64,000 nucleotides of DNA, taken from Effrenium voratum (lineage: Eukaryota > Sar > Dinophyceae > Suessiales > Symbiodiniaceae). The translations under genes and the position numbers were made by a program. The notes beneath the pieces were generated by a model. That model searched no databases and had not been told where the DNA came from. It saw only the letters and a program-made list of their open reading frames with translations. Below, piece after piece: positions 52,231 to 64,000 of this stretch (position 1 is its first letter; every line of letters starts with the position of its first letter). Location: positions 185,928 to 249,927 of the forward strand of contig CAUJNA010003824.1 of assembly GCA_963377175.1 (NCBI GenBank), read 5' to 3'.

Positions 52231-52754
52231 ATGCAACACTTCCGCGCAAAATCGCAGGGCCTCTGGCAGAGTGTGAGATGCTTTTTCCCAGGCTTCGCAG
52301 CCCAAAAGGGTCGTACGGCTAGCTCGCACAGGAGTAGAGCGGGGCTGGAAAGCTTGGCTTCCTTCTTCAAAACGCCTCACCCTGGCGTTTGGCCCGGCAA
52401 TACACGGAGCTTTTTGTTGCTTGGAGGGACAAAAGAGTACTGGAGGTCTGGGAGCGATCGTCCATGGTTCAAAATGATGGACGAATCAAAGCTGGCATAC
52501 TGGTGACTAAAGAAGAAGTCAGGGCAAAGAAACCAAAGCACGCAGACAACATGGATTAACCACCCCAACATCGTCCCACTTGAAGGCAAACTCATCCAAT
52601 GATGTCCGAACGGACCCGAAAAGGGGGGGGTTTCCAGGCTGGCTTGCCTGTGGCCCCAAGTTTCACGCGGCTTTTTGAGAAACACGAGGCTTTCCATGCT
52701 AAAGACCTCCCTTGGTCGACATCCACTGAAAGAAGTGGCAGTAGGTGGTGACGT

Positions 52755-52885
52755 TTGGCGGACCCCCGTGGGGGTGCACTGGGCAGTCCGGGCGAATCGA
52801 GCCGACTGGTCCACGTACTTGAACTGATCCACCGTGTAGGGGTTGTTGGGATCGTTCAGCCGCTCCTGCGCGCCAGGTACTTGGA
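52755..52885 (-). CDS. Candidate host exon
   Basis: A minus-strand frame reads V-P-G-A-Q-E-R-L-N-D-P-N-N-P-Y-T-V-D-Q and then F-K-Y-V-D-Q-S-A-R-F-A-R-T-A-Q-C, with C/G-ending codons. The peptide quality is the best in the host part. It lies downstream, in gene direction, of the exon-like stretch at 53417-53540. No family could be named. Confidence 0.4.
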
Positions 52886-53416
52886 TGTTCAACCTAGATA
52901 CGAAGTAGATCATAGCTGTGGTGCAAAACCAAGTACAAAGAATTGTTCCACGTTTCACCATGTTTATAGCCTACTTACTAAGTGGAAGTGCCCATTCAAA
53001 TTCATACAAGGGCATGTCCAGGTACTAAAAGCGATGCCAAAACCATCCTTGAAGAGCCATATAGCTGGAAGCCTGTCTGACAGAGCCAAGTTCTAGGAAG
53101 GGGTCCATTCCTCTCAAACCAGTGCCAAAAGGGGAACCCTGGGTATGCGGTTACCAACTACAAAAAGGGTGAAATCCAAGAAATGGAATCTTATTACTTG
53201 GATGCTCAACCAAAATTGATTAATCAGTCGGCTAGAACTATGGTTACAAGTGAAAGTGAACTGACCTTTGTTGTCCCATGAATGGGCGGGCAAGGTTTGT
53301 TTAGACAACCGGTCCTGGTCCCCTTTTGAAGTTTTTAACACAGTCCCAACAAGCGTTAAAACGTGCTTTAACAGGGGTCTGAATCACCTCAACCCTAGTT
53401 GAAGCCTATGTACCAA

Positions 53417-53540
53417 GCAGGTTGACCTCCAAGACGCCAAAAGGAGCGAGCCGTTCAGCCCTTCGCTCCTGAGCGAGGTCCGGGTCATAGTCCGGGTTGG
53501 GATAGTAGGCCAGCACCTGGCTGAAGCAGGGACCGAACAT
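53417..53540 (-). CDS. Candidate host exon
   Basis: A minus-strand frame starts with an ATG at 53540 and reads F-G-P-C-F-S-Q-V-L-A-Y-Y-P-N-P-D-Y-D-P-D, then a charged helix and A-P-F-G-V-L-E-V-N-L-L-G. A GTACAT donor-like site follows. The upstream edge coincides with the terminal repeat of a MITE-like element (53538-53649). No family was recognised. Confidence 0.4.
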
Positions 53541-53649
53541 AGGTGACCTTTTGGAGAAATAGATGGCCATAATAAATGGGGCATAAACCCCATCTAAACC
53601 AGGAATCGCCCTCTATTTTTCAAGCAAATCAACCAAAAAGGACACCTAT
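53538..53649. mobile_element. MITE-like element, AGGTGTCCTTTTGG family
   Basis: CATAGGTGACCTTTTGG at the left and CCAAAAAGGACACCTATG at the right, with inner AAATAGATGG and CCATCTAAACCAGGAATCGC blocks. Other copies are at 15161-15284 and 25152-25256. Confidence 0.7.
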
Positions 53650-55746
53650 GGGACTGAAGCTTCGGCAGGTCATGAGACAAGCATTGCGAATTGGAACCAC
53701 CGTTGGGGTGGATGGCGACTTCCAACGCATGTTTCGTGCATGCTCGAAATAGGAACAAGGCTGGTTATACACCCTGGTATCATGGTGTTGTTTTGCTTTT
53801 GTTTCTTGCTGTTGTTGCTTTGTCTCGGATTTTGTTTGGGAGGGGGGAGGGGGGAAAGCACCTGGCTCCCCCATGGTGATAAAAGCTCCAGGCAGCATGC
53901 ATTAGGAAGCAGGACTTGGCGATTCAAACCCGGGTCAACCCTGGCTCAAATGGCCATTGTTGGGATCACAGTTGAAAGTAGATGGCATTCCCCAATTGGG
54001 CCATCTACTTTCAGCCTTAGAATCCTCATGATTCCCAGGATGCTCATGTTCCATTCTGATTCCGTCCAAGCATGTCAAATGCGGTGGCTTGCTTGAGACA
54101 TGGTGAGCACTCCCACGTGGCCTGCAATTTGTGGTTGGCCCTGCTGAAGCATGATGCTAGCTTCGGAGGAGCAGGGTCGCTCCCCAGGAAAGTGCAGAGC
54201 TATTTCAGGGGGATTGCTCAGATTGTTAAGGCCTGGATCAAATCAGAGTGAAGATTGACTTAACAGTAATTGGAATTAGAAAGGCCACCGTTTCAAGGAA
54301 AACCCAAAAATAATCTACACCAGCAAAGACCCCAGACAGCGAAAAACGCCAGCACCCCAAAACAGCACCTGCACCAGCACCCCAAACTGCACGCCATAGC
54401 CCTACGGTCAATCTTGACAAAACTGTGCCCGCACTGTCACCAGCCCAAACAGCACGCGAAAACTGCAAGCTTCCTGCTATCAATCTTGAAAAGCTGCGCC
54501 CGCACTGTCAGCACCACAAACAGCTCCTCAAACAGCACACACACACACACACACCCTAACAGCACAACAGCATCTGCGCCAGCACCCCAACTGCACGCCA
54601 TCTAGCACACAGCCGTCAATCTCGCAAATCACTTCCCCGCTTTATTAGCCAAAAGCTTTCAGCTATCTGGGGGAAAAATAGAAACTGGAGGGGATCCCAC
54701 TTTGAGACGCAAACAAATCCGGTTGCAAGCCCTGGCAAAGTAGTTGGTTCGCCTGCAATGAGAGGATCCCCCACATTGCCAAAAAGGGTGTCCGCGGGTG
54801 TCCCATTGGAGCATTCCATTCTTGGGTCCGCAGCTGTGCTGTCTCTGGGCTAAGAAATCATTGCTATTGCTTTCTTGTATCAAACCCAAGATGCTGCTGG
54901 AGTCTCCAAGATGCTTTACGCCATGTTGGTGGGAGCAAGGGCTTGTCATGCATAGACTATCAATATTCCCTACTAACGTTGATGAGTCAACCCATTGTTC
55001 CAGTTCATGTCATTCCACGAGGTTGATGAAGGGCAATCTAGACCGCACATTTACCCTGCGAATGAACAAGAAACCCAGAAACCATCAGAATCTCCTTTCG
55101 GGGAAACCACCCTCTTTCTTGGGTGTGCCTTTCTGGCCGCTTTTGCGTTTTCCCTACTTAGAGATAAACACAGAGGTCATTTCGTCAGGGAGCCTAGTGA
55201 GAGCCAGCAAGTGAACAGGTGTTCGAACCATGGTGTTTCAGCTGGGGCGGAAAAAAGGACATCCAAGAAGTCATCAAAAGGACACCAAGCCAAACAAGGA
55301 AACTCCCTCAAGCCATGCTGTAAACTGGGGAAGCAAAAACCACGCGCGTCGCGAGTCGGGGGAATCGCGGGGATCGCGCCGTCCAGCTGTAGGTCCTGTC
55401 CGCCTCGCTCTTCACGCCCTCCTAGCAGACAGGTGGGGTCCTTTTTGAGGAGGTCCTTCTTGGGGAACCAAAGAGAAGCCACGGATGGTTTATTCTTGTT
55501 GTTTTCTTCTCTCTTTTTATTTTTGTGGGGCAGGGGGGGGGGGGGTCAAAAAGGTGTTTGTTTCTCTCTCTTCTTTTTTGTTGGGGGGGGTGCTCTCAAA
55601 AGGACAAATCCACATGAGAAAGGCTTGCGTAGCCATTGAGGTTTGGTTCTAACACTCACTTGAGTGGACAAAAACAACTGGACTTGTTGTTTATCGCTTA
55701 AAGCTTCCCATGGGGTTGCCTACGGTTGAGAAGAGCTTAACTTGAG

Positions 55747-55852
55747 CTTGCTGGTTCTCAGCAGGGAGTGAGGGAATGACCCCTATACACCATCCCCTGC
55801 GCTTTCCTTTCAGGGAATCCCTAGGTTCATTCCGTCCTATCGCACCAGCAAG
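55747..55852. mobile_element. MITE-like element, CTTGCTGGTG family, copy 2
   Basis: CTTGCTGGTT start and CACCAGCAAG end, with GAGGGAATGACCC and GGTTCATTCC inside, as in the 29132-29262 copy. Confidence 0.55.
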
Positions 55853-55899
55853 TGAGGCGGCCTGTTGCTTTCCCATGGCTTTCCTGTCGGCTTAAACAG

Positions 55900-56016
55900 G
55901 TAGCTGTGGGTCAAAACAAAGGGGATCCCATTTTGGGGTAGGTGAATTCACCACCCATTTTAGAATGGGGATTGGGATGTTCACTGGGGGCTAACCGGGC
56001 TTTTGACCCATGGCCA
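55900..56016. mobile_element. MITE-like element, GCTGTGGGTCAAAA family, long form
   Basis: GTAGCTGTGGGTCAAAAC start and CTTTTGACCCATGGCC end. The interior resembles the reverse of the 29598 copy. Confidence 0.55.
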
Positions 56017-56499
56017 GGTGTCCTGCAAACGCCTTTCCGTGATGCAATCCCGGCCCCAAGGCCGAGGAAAAAGCCGTCCCCAGCCCCGATTGAGCGCCTA
56101 CATGGACCTTGGCATCTACTCACACGGGTATAAAGGTGTACAGAATGGGTGGCCCCGCCCCGTTTCGGGTGCCATGGATATTCAGAGTTTGTTTGGCGGC
56201 CAAGAAACCTATAAAACACCAATGCCCCCAAAGGGGGAGGCGGCAGCATCGACTCCAAGGGTTCATTCGTTTCCCCTGAGTTCAGAATAAATCCCAGACC
56301 CGTTTGCCACAACAATGATCTTCCAACTTTGTCCAGAAACTAGGGAAAGGGAAACAGAACCGCAGATTCAGAGCGATCCTCATCTTATCGAGCAAAAAAT
56401 GGGGGGGGGGGGGGTTCTTTTGTTGATGGCCTTTAAAAACCAACCCAAAAAGGGGGGTCCCTGAAGAAGACCTACCGTTTGTTGTAGTTGTTTTGTGTA

Positions 56500-56769
56500 T
56501 TATTACTATCATTTGTGTTACGATGCCTATTTGTATGTTACTGTTTTGTATTATATTACTGCTATTATCATTATTACTGAGTATTGTTACTGTTGATATT
56601 AATATTATCATTATTATTAGTATCAGTAGTAGTGGAATAAGTAGTATTATACGTAATATTATGTTTGTTGTTTACTATTACTGTTATTTTGATTAACTGT
56701 TATTTTTATTACTAGTATCATGTTATTGGTGTTATCAAAATAATCATTATTAATATTAGTAATATAATT

Positions 56770-56852
<83 letters not shown>

Positions 56853-56881
56853 CATTATTATTAGTTATATTATTATTATTA

Positions 56882-56915
<34 letters not shown>

Positions 56916-57088
56916 GTATTATTAATAAGTATTATTATTAGTATGTTGTATTATTATTAAGTATTTTTATTAGTATGTTGTATTATCATTATTATAATCA
57001 TTATCATTACTATCATTAACATTAGTGTCATCATTGTCATTCATATTATTAATATCATGGTAATCATTACTACTGTTATTGTTAATGT
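56500..57088. repeat. Imperfect (ATT)n array
   Basis: Nearly 600 bases are dominated by ATT/TTA triplets with CAT and AGT variants. The purest part is about 56780-56920. Confidence 0.9.
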
Positions 57089-57090
57089 TA

Positions 57091-57195
57091 CCAGGTCCTC
57101 CAGTGGAGAGGTTAGAATAAGGGTACCTTTTTTTGTCGTCTATTTTAGCAGGGGAAGCCGCCCAATCAAAAAAGGGGTAAGAAAGGGCACCTAGC
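57091..57195. mobile_element. MITE-like element, GGTACC-palindrome family
   Basis: CCAGGTCCTCCAGTGGAGAG start, lost central palindrome half, GGGCACCTAGCTG end. It lies at the edge of the ATT-rich array. Confidence 0.6.
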
Positions 57196-58200
57196 TGAGG
57201 GACCTAGATTATTATGTGGGGGGGGGAATTGACTAATTTTGACCCAGGATTAATCAACCCGTCCCATTATAGGGGGTGCTCTGTCCAAAAGCGATGAATC
57301 CCCACTAAAAGGGGACACCCCCCTATTAATCAACCAGGGTTTATTAATCCGCGGTTAACATTAAGCCTGGAACCATTGAGAAACATCACCCACTTCCTTT
57401 TGCATGGGCTAAGTCGGCCTTTGCTCCGGTCGAAGAACCGCATGCAGCTGCTCCAGGTCGAAGCTTACCGCACGATTCATGAAACACACCAAAAAGCCAC
57501 GGCCTTTTACACGCGAAAACGCGGAGAAAGCGTTGCAAAGCGCTGGGGGTTGACTAGAGTTTGTGAAATTCCATGAAAACAACCTATGGTGTTGCCGAAC
57601 GCACAGGGCAACCTGTGAGCCAGTAGCCATCCAGTTGGACCCTTTGTTCATGCAATCCCGGACATGGCTAAAATGCTCCGTTTGGCCAACCCTTTGATTC
57701 CCTTCGGAGTGTGAACAAGGGGTCACGTTTGCATCTGGTCCCAACGCAGATGTTGATCCCCACTTCGTGGACGAAGTAACATCAAGAGACACGGGCAAGG
57801 CTCCGGGGTGGGACCACTGCGTAGCCACCCGAAAGTTCCAAAGCCAGATGTCCAAATGCAGATCCTCTCGCCAAAAATTCACCTTCGGCGGCAAAAAGAG
57901 AAAATGAAGCGACCCCCAAAAGGGCAAAATGACAAAAGGCGTGGGTTGAGTCTGGCCATGTTCCGCGGCAGCTTGGACTGCCCCAACCTCCCCTGCAAAA
58001 AACAAAAACAAAACAAAAGCAGCCCTCGGCGATCGACAAGCCCAAGAGACACGCCTCTGTGCCAGAGATCTGGATAGGCATGGACACTGGGTACTTGGCT
58101 TTCTGATCTGCCACCGTCAGCAACTGGGCACCAGGATGGACCAGGCACGTACAAATCCAAAGATCCCATTGTGCCTTGCCACACTTGCCCCATTTTTGCC

Positions 58201-58307
58201 TACCCTCCCACCAGCTAACATGGAAATGCGCAGACCCACTATAGAAAGACGGCTTTCCTCTTGGACATTGCCTTTTTTGCACTTCCATGTTAGTTGGTGG
58301 GAGGGTA
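58201..58307. mobile_element. Foldback element with 26-bp inverted ends
   Basis: TACCCTCCCACCAGCTAACA at the left is matched by TGTTAGTTGGTGGGAGGGTA at the right, extending inward through TGGAA/TTCCA, with one or two mismatches. TA at both ends suggests a TA target duplication. Confidence 0.7.
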
Positions 58308-59439
58308 CCCCGACAAAAGGAACACGGCCAACATAGAACAAAACAACTAATAGAGTGGAGTTGAGGATCTGCCGTGTCCGAGCATGCTCGGTTTTTGCCT
58401 CACCCGGATTGTAGAACACCACTCTGTCTATGAGGCAGCTTGGGTTGTGCCAAACACAACTTCTGGGCAAATTGCCCCAAATCACAAATTAGATGGGATG
58501 CCCCCTGGATAACTTGCCCAATGCCCCGGAGACAAAAAGAAGAAACAAAAAACGCCGCGAACTCGGCATACATGTTGCAACCAGAAATCCCGCGTCTCGA
58601 AACCCCTTGCTTTCAGCCGGTTCTGGCTCCTTTGAACTGAAAGCTCGCATACGTCGGCCAAAAGCGCTTGATCGTTCCGTCCTAGCCTTGAACATCACCC
58701 GGGAGACTCACTGGCGATTGAATTAAATTCACCAAGGAGAGACGTTTGGGGAGCCCTTCTGGCCGCTTGCCGGGCGGAAAACTCATGGTTTATTTCCCAC
58801 CTACCCCAAACAGGCTACGTACGGGTGCAGCAACTGGGAAAGTCCGGCAAGGGAGTCTGCCCAAAATGGTATCCGCACCCGTTCATCGGAGCTTCCCTTG
58901 TGCGCCTCGGCAAGTTCCTTTCGGGTTGGAGGTTGCTCAGGGCAGTCCTCGAAAATAGGGGATCTATGTGAGTGGTTTGGAATCCTGGAATCCGATGGAT
59001 AATTCGTAATGTGCGTCTCCAAAACATTGGGAAATGGACACGTAACAATGGATACCTGGAGTCTTTACAAATGAGTGAGGTACCCGCAAGCTTAGGGCAA
59101 TGACTCCATCCTTGAAGTTTCACAAAGACTCCGAGTCGTTTCCGAGAGCGTCCCTAGACTAGGGGATCGATCCCAAATCCCACTGCGTACTTCGTAGTGG
59201 AAACCGCTACAGGGGAAACCAGCTACTTCCATTAAGTCCGATTGATCTTGAACAACCCCAGCAAGAGTGGGGTGAACCCAGATGTCACACTTCCCTCATC
59301 TCGTCATGTCCTTTACCATCTACCGCAAATGGTGCCATCCTGTTTTTCTTGGTGTAACACAATGCAACCTGTTAATCTCACCTTTCAAGCGGCTCGCCCT
59401 TTCTTCAGGCCGACATCCCGAAACATTCACCCGGCGTTC

Positions 59440-59580
59440 TTCCCGGAAACCCCAGGTTGAGGCCGGGGCGATCTTCGGGACCTGGACATCCGTCATGGTG
59501 ATGAAGACATCCTGAAACCCAGACCCGCACGATCCCGTCGGGTCCAAACGGCGGCCGGAAGACTTCCTCTTTAAAGGCTT
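59440..59580 (-). CDS. Candidate host exon or exon pair
   Basis: On the minus strand, F-R-E-A-F-K-E-E-V-F-R-P-P-F-G-P-D-G-I-V is followed, in another frame directly after a GTTTCAG acceptor-like site, by D-V-F-I-T-M-T-D-V-Q-V-P-K-I-A-P. Both halves have good codon quality, so a frameshift or alternative splicing separates them. The family is unknown. Confidence 0.35.
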
Positions 59581-60044
59581 CCCTGAACCGAAAGGAAAAT
59601 CGGCAGAGTCTGATCAATGGCAACCCTTTTACACACACAGCCTATACACTTTGCGCGCCGCGTATGAATAATGCAGCCTCGTTTGAAACCAAGTGAGGTC
59701 TGTTCACTCCCCCTCCCCCGACAAACCACGGAAATACCTGAAAAGCACGAGGGGTTGTTGGCCGCCCTGCAGATCCATGTTGGGTGGGACGATCCACCGA
59801 ATGATGCCAAAAACAGGGCGCCGAGGACCTTCATGGTCCACACGCCTATACTTCGACCCCCCGTCACAAGTGGCGGTTTCTGCCGGCTCGTTTGGCCAAA
59901 GAGCTCAAAGGCAGGCTAGTGGGTCTGGCAATGCTAAGGAGCAGCCAAATGAGCCCTTTTGTTCTTCAGACCGCCGGCCGGAGAAAAAAAGAAAAAAAAA
60001 ACTTTGACTCAAAGGGGAAGCCCCCACACACACATGCAAGGAGT

Positions 60045-60193
60045 CCTTTTGGGATTCCTTCCGCGAACTCCGTCCCCCTCGAGATCTGACCAGCTCCCGG
60101 CTCCTCCTGCGCCTGACGCCCGTCGTAGCTGGTGGCCTGCGCGTTAAGGTCCAGTCCCAGAGACATGGTTTGCGAACGGAGGGCGGCGGCCCC
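60045..60193 (-). CDS. Candidate host exon
   Basis: After a TTGCGTTCAG acceptor-like sequence, the minus strand reads A-A-A-L-R-S-Q-T-M-S-L-G-L-D-L-N-A-Q-A-T and continues with an E/G/Q-rich stretch ending in F-A-E-G-I-P. Third positions are GC-rich. The family is unknown. Confidence 0.4.
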
Positions 60194-63100
60194 CTGAACG
60201 CAAAGTTGGACATGGTGTGCGAAGCCTTGGCCCAGGAAACACAAGCTGGAGGGTAACCCTTTGGCCCCCTGAAAGGAAACCAGCTTGGATGGTGTAAACC
60301 GCTCGGACTCCATTTCCCGAAAACGAGCAAGCAACACTCTTGCCCAACTGCACCCGGTTCTTCCAGGCGTTCGGCGGTAAGGGAAACCAAACCCAGAGCT
60401 AAAAATACCGAGGGGTTGCCTATGGCTTGCCTGGTGGGCCGAAAAAATCACACCTTTCAATGTCAATCGTGACCAGTTTGAGGGCCCAAACAAAGGGCGC
60501 CCTCTGGGAAGGGCTGAGCTTCTTGGCTGGCACAAGGAAGCTGCACTCTAGCACATCGCTTGGTGGTTGGTACTTTGGACATCCAAAGGCCAACCATTCA
60601 ATGGGCAGCTACAGTATAGTGCACTGATGCTTGAGGCGTCTCGACGCTTGAGTGTCCAAGGTCAACTTTGCCGAGAGGTCACGACCCCCGCCGGACGGTT
60701 GGCAAAAGGGCATGTGTCAACGAATTCTCAAGTCCACAGATTATGAGGTGCCAAAGCTCCACGCATATCCCAAGCAGCTTGCCCGGGATTAAGATGACAC
60801 GACCCGTGACGAAGGGCCCCTATCTCAAAATGTGTGCAGACCCCGGTGGAGTGGGATTCCGGCCGACACAAAGATGACCCCAAAGACACGAGCCCCTTGC
60901 AGTGGAAGCCCGAGAAGCGTCCCCAACAGCGCCCGGAACCTCGAACGTTGTATAAAAGCACCTTCGAACAAGGCGGACTTCTATGGATACGGCTTCAACT
61001 CGGAACAACCGTCCAGGTTTTACCACACCAGGTTAAACAGTGGGGCTCAGGCCGAACGGCGTATGCCAGCCGTTTCACCCAAGTTGAAAAAGACCCCGCT
61101 GGAGGGTTTGGGCCAGTCCGAAGCCTTCGTCTTCCATGCGAAAAGTGCGGTGAAACCTTCAGAACAAGCGACCGCCCCATCGCTGAGGAAGCCCTCAACC
61201 TCTTGCCAGCCTGCACCGTGAACTTGTACTCGCCTGTTGCGTGAGTCTGCTTGATGAGCTTGGGGGTCGTCCGAGAGTGGGGGGACCCCACAAGCATTTG
61301 GTGTGCAAACTGGGGGAGAGCACCCCTTGAACCGTTGCCTTTGCTGAAAGGCGGAGCCCTAATTTTTGGCACTCTCTTGCCACCTAGGGAAAACCTCCTG
61401 GCAAGGGGATTGTTCCTTTGACAACACTGCTAGGTTTTCCCTGGCCAATGTTTGTCTTAAATAACGCAAGTCCGGGGAAGGAGGCATATTCTCGCAAGTT
61501 GCCTTGTCGGTTTTGTGGTTGGTGTGGCTGGAGAGGGGTGAATGTGGTCAGAGAGGCCGACATTCGGTTTCCCCTCATTCGCCCCGTAGGGAGCTGGGGG
61601 CCCAAGCAATGCCCAACGAAACTCTTGGCAAAACGATGAGCTGGCAAAAAAAGAACTGTTTCTCCTTCCAAGGATCTCTCCCAGTGTGCCTTTGCCCTTG
61701 AAGCCATCCCCACGTGGAGTCTCGGCCACATTTTTCATGCATTTCTTCCCCAATCAACATCCTTTTAAGGAAGTTGTCTGCGAGGTTGCCCTTAGGCACG
61801 CTTACACCAGCACGCCTGCGGGGGGGGGGTCTTTGGGCTGCGGAAGGATGTAAGTCTGGTGTTACAGTCCGTTTCATTGTCGGCATATGTTTTCATTCCT
61901 TGTTGTTTGGCGTCTATTCATTCTCAGTCTCAGTCGGGGGCTGCAAAGAACAGTGTGTGGGATATCTTTTCAGTTCTTCCATCTCCAAATGAGCCACATC
62001 CAAAACCCAGCCAATCGCCGACAAAAGCTAGATCCAGGCTTGATTCGTTTGAGTCACAACCATCTCATTGCATGCGCCAGTCAGCGCGCTTCTCCTTGCT
62101 CCAAAATGGTGAAACGATTGATTCAACCGAAAGCACCCGTTCCAAGAAGTCAGCAGGAAATTCTGGAGGAAATCCTTGTCTTTGGTGGGTATTGGCCGAA
62201 TTTGTCTGGCAACAATGTGACTGATTTCTGTGAGTCCCGCCAGTCCCGGAAGCCTAGGCTGAAGTTCTGGGTCTGGAACATGACCACACCTCTGGTGTAG
62301 CGACCTGTGTTTCAACACGTGAAGCGAGGTACCGATCTGGCTATGCTAAGCGCATGTTGTGAAACGAAGGTATTCTTGGAATAAAAAAAGGCGGGCCGGA
62401 AAAAAGGGGGGGGGGGAAAAAACGGGTATCTGGGAGTGCGGGCCCCTGAAAAGCAGAAATGGACCCGGAAATATGGGGATGTTGTTGTTGTTCCCCAGGG
62501 GTAAGGATTTCAGGCTGCTCAAAAGGGAAACCAGCCAAAAAACGATGCTTCAGAAAAGAAGCCAGGTGTTTGGTCTGACTTTGATTTCTGGCGTCTCTTC
62601 AACTTGAACCACCAACCCGGCGCCGATGCTGCGCCATCTACCCATGGCTGCCCATGGAAGTGTTGATCGAAATCCACTTAGACATGGTATAACAGCAAAA
62701 GGGGTGATTTCCTGAGTGGAATGGCCAAAACCCAACTTTGTGTTTGCCACTAAAATAGTCCTCACCGAAAATATAACGTCCAGGAACTCGGGGAGTGAGT
62801 GGGGTATACACGTCACTTGTCAACGATCGCCTCCTTCATCTCGCTTGACTGTCAGGGACCTGTTAAGCCCTGCCAAACTGTCTGACCCAACTTGGGCAGC
62901 ACCTGGTTGTTGGGGTTGTACAAGGATGAGGGAGCACGGGCTCCAACAACGCAAGCAATCCAGCGGGTTGGCTACCAAACGCTGAGGACTCGTTCAAACT
63001 ATCCCTGATCGATCTAGAACCCCCGGCAAAGCTTGGCAACCAATTTGTTGCTACCATAAGCATCAGACAAGACCCTCCACTGGAGCACAACCAAGTTGGC

Positions 63101-63441
63101 CAAACATCCAAAGATCCGGAACCAACAACAGTGCAGTATTTGGAAACAGCTCTGCTTGTCCAAATGCTAGGTTCTCGGTCACTCCGAAACTTCAAAGAGC
63201 ACAGTGCTGGCTTGCGGAACCGACCAAGGTAAGAAAAAAACACGCATCCTCAAAACACGACACCACGCCCATTTGGGCCTGTCTCAAAATAGGGCAACTT
63301 CCAAAATCGGGTGGTGGCCTTGATATTCCAAAGCAGTCCAATATGAGTACCCTCAAAAAATGCAACCTCCAAAATCGGTGGTGTCCTTGAAATACATGTA
63401 AAGCCATCCCAAAATGGGTGCCCTCAAAAAACGGACACGCA

Positions 63442-63533
63442 CATTTGGCAGTGGCTCAAAATTACAGAGCTAGGGTCCATGTTTCCACTTACCAGGGTTC
63501 CATTTTGGTGCCGGTTTCTTGAGCCATACCCAT
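63442..63533. mobile_element. MITE-like element, GCTGTGGGTCAAAA family, inverted copy
   Basis: It is the reverse complement of the 16411-16520 type, sharing the CATGTTTCCACTTACCAGGG block. Confidence 0.65.
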
Positions 63534-63544
63534 TTCTTGCCACG

Positions 63545-63605
63545 GGAAGCTGGCAGAAGATGAGGTCGTCGAACAAGGGCGCGAAGAAGGTGACCTCAGC
63601 GCTTG
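63545..63605 (-). CDS. Candidate short host exon
   Basis: The minus strand reads V-T-F-F-A-P-L-F-D-D-L-I-F-C-Q-L-P-V-A after a GCTGAG acceptor-like site. It is very short, so support is weak. Confidence 0.3.
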
Positions 63606-63854
63606 CTTGAAGAACCCGTGCCTTGGGGCCTCGAAACGACCTTGGGACACCCAAAAGAACGGGCAGGGAAGTGCCCTACTCGAGGTTTGGGGTTCACCAA
63701 TCTGCAAGAGACCAAGTCTCCATCTGGGGCCTCCGGCTCCTCCGTCTTGCATCTGGGTCCCAATGTCCTGCGGGGGTCTAGCAGAAGGCGAGACATCAAC
63801 AAGCTGAAAATGACGAAATGCATCGATGAGCGAACGAAAGAGTGCATTGCATTG

Positions 63855-64000
63855 CGTTGTGTTGCTGTGAACTGAATTGAACTACACTAAACTCGCCTGA
63901 TTGAGTTTGAGCTGACCTGAACTGACTTGAATTAACTTGACTTGACTTGAGCTGAGTTGAGTTAAGTTCAATTGAATTGAATTGAATTGAATTTAATTTA
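63855..64000. repeat. Degenerate pentanucleotide repeat (TTGAN)n
   Basis: The window ends in about 145 bases of TTGAA/TTGAC/CTGAA/GTTGA units. A small similar patch lies at 39308-39362. Confidence 0.8.

Larger units (their letters stand above)
53650..58190. other. Host-like non-coding DNA
   Basis: No gene is supported. Present are a short inverted repeat (GAAAGTAGATGG ... CCATCTACTTTC, 53973-54014), a short (CA)n near 54536-54554, MITE-like copies (55747-55852, 55900-56016, 57091-57195) and a long ATT array. Confidence 0.5.
58308..63540. other. Host-like non-coding DNA with exon-like segments
   Basis: No complete gene was recognised. Exon-like minus-strand stretches near 59.5 and 60.1 kb are listed separately. 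The rest shows no domain or RNA gene that I can support. Confidence 0.45.

Noticed and set aside
55623..55660. Dinoflagellate spliced-leader relic (GTAGCCATT)
   Set aside because: Only a short partial match; the rest of the leader is absent.

Overview
The window joins two kinds of DNA. Bases 1 to about 13,400 are AT-rich and gene-dense, with short intergenic gaps and about 18 intronless genes in alternating strand blocks. They carry the full capsid-building set of a Polinton-like virus (PLV) or virophage-type element: double jelly-roll major capsid protein (3435-4817), penton-like minor capsid protein (911-1765, minus), FtsK/A32-type packaging ATPase (9046-9801, minus) and retroviral-type DDE integrase (10740-11666, minus). 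A serine-lipase-like protein, a GIY-YIG nuclease, a long fibre ending in an S74 self-cleaving chaperone, a small protein with an N-myristoylation signal and several zinc-knuckle proteins accompany them. The element continues past the left edge, so its replication genes (polymerase or primase-helicase) and left terminus are not seen. Its right edge is a composition change at about 13,325-13,560.

From about 13.5 kb to the end the DNA is GC-richer, gene-poor and full of simple repeats, (CA)n blocks, G-runs and small inverted-repeat elements. This suggests a large repeat-rich protist genome. A dinoflagellate is my best guess from the very sparse short exon-like pieces and overall texture, but no diagnostic host gene was identified.

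The clearest object in the host part is a degraded retroelement at 17,331-24,997 (minus strand). In its own reading direction it has a 298-bp direct repeat, an SR-rich ORF1, an ORF2 with a GIY-YIG nuclease in front of a reverse transcriptase, a small ORF ending in a Myb/SANT-like domain, and a second copy of the 298-bp repeat. Both ends abut (CA)n tracts. Endonuclease before RT, pseudo-LTRs and microsatellite insertion match the N-terminal-endonuclease Penelope-like elements (Naiad/Chlamys type). A second 355-bp repeat pair between (CA)n tracts (37,021-38,838) has the same architecture but no RT.

The remaining host DNA holds at least five families of roughly 100-150-bp MITE-like elements with terminal inverted repeats, tandem repeats, telomere-like degenerate arrays, and a scatter of short minus-strand stretches that read like exons. 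A 100-base assembly gap lies at 23,901-24,000, flanked by duplicated sequence.

Within the viral part the genes form functional blocks: virion structure and surface (penton, lipase-like, capsid, fibre), packaging, integration, and a right-end set of three small genes sharing an upstream motif. AT hairpins sit in most intergenic gaps and may end transcripts.
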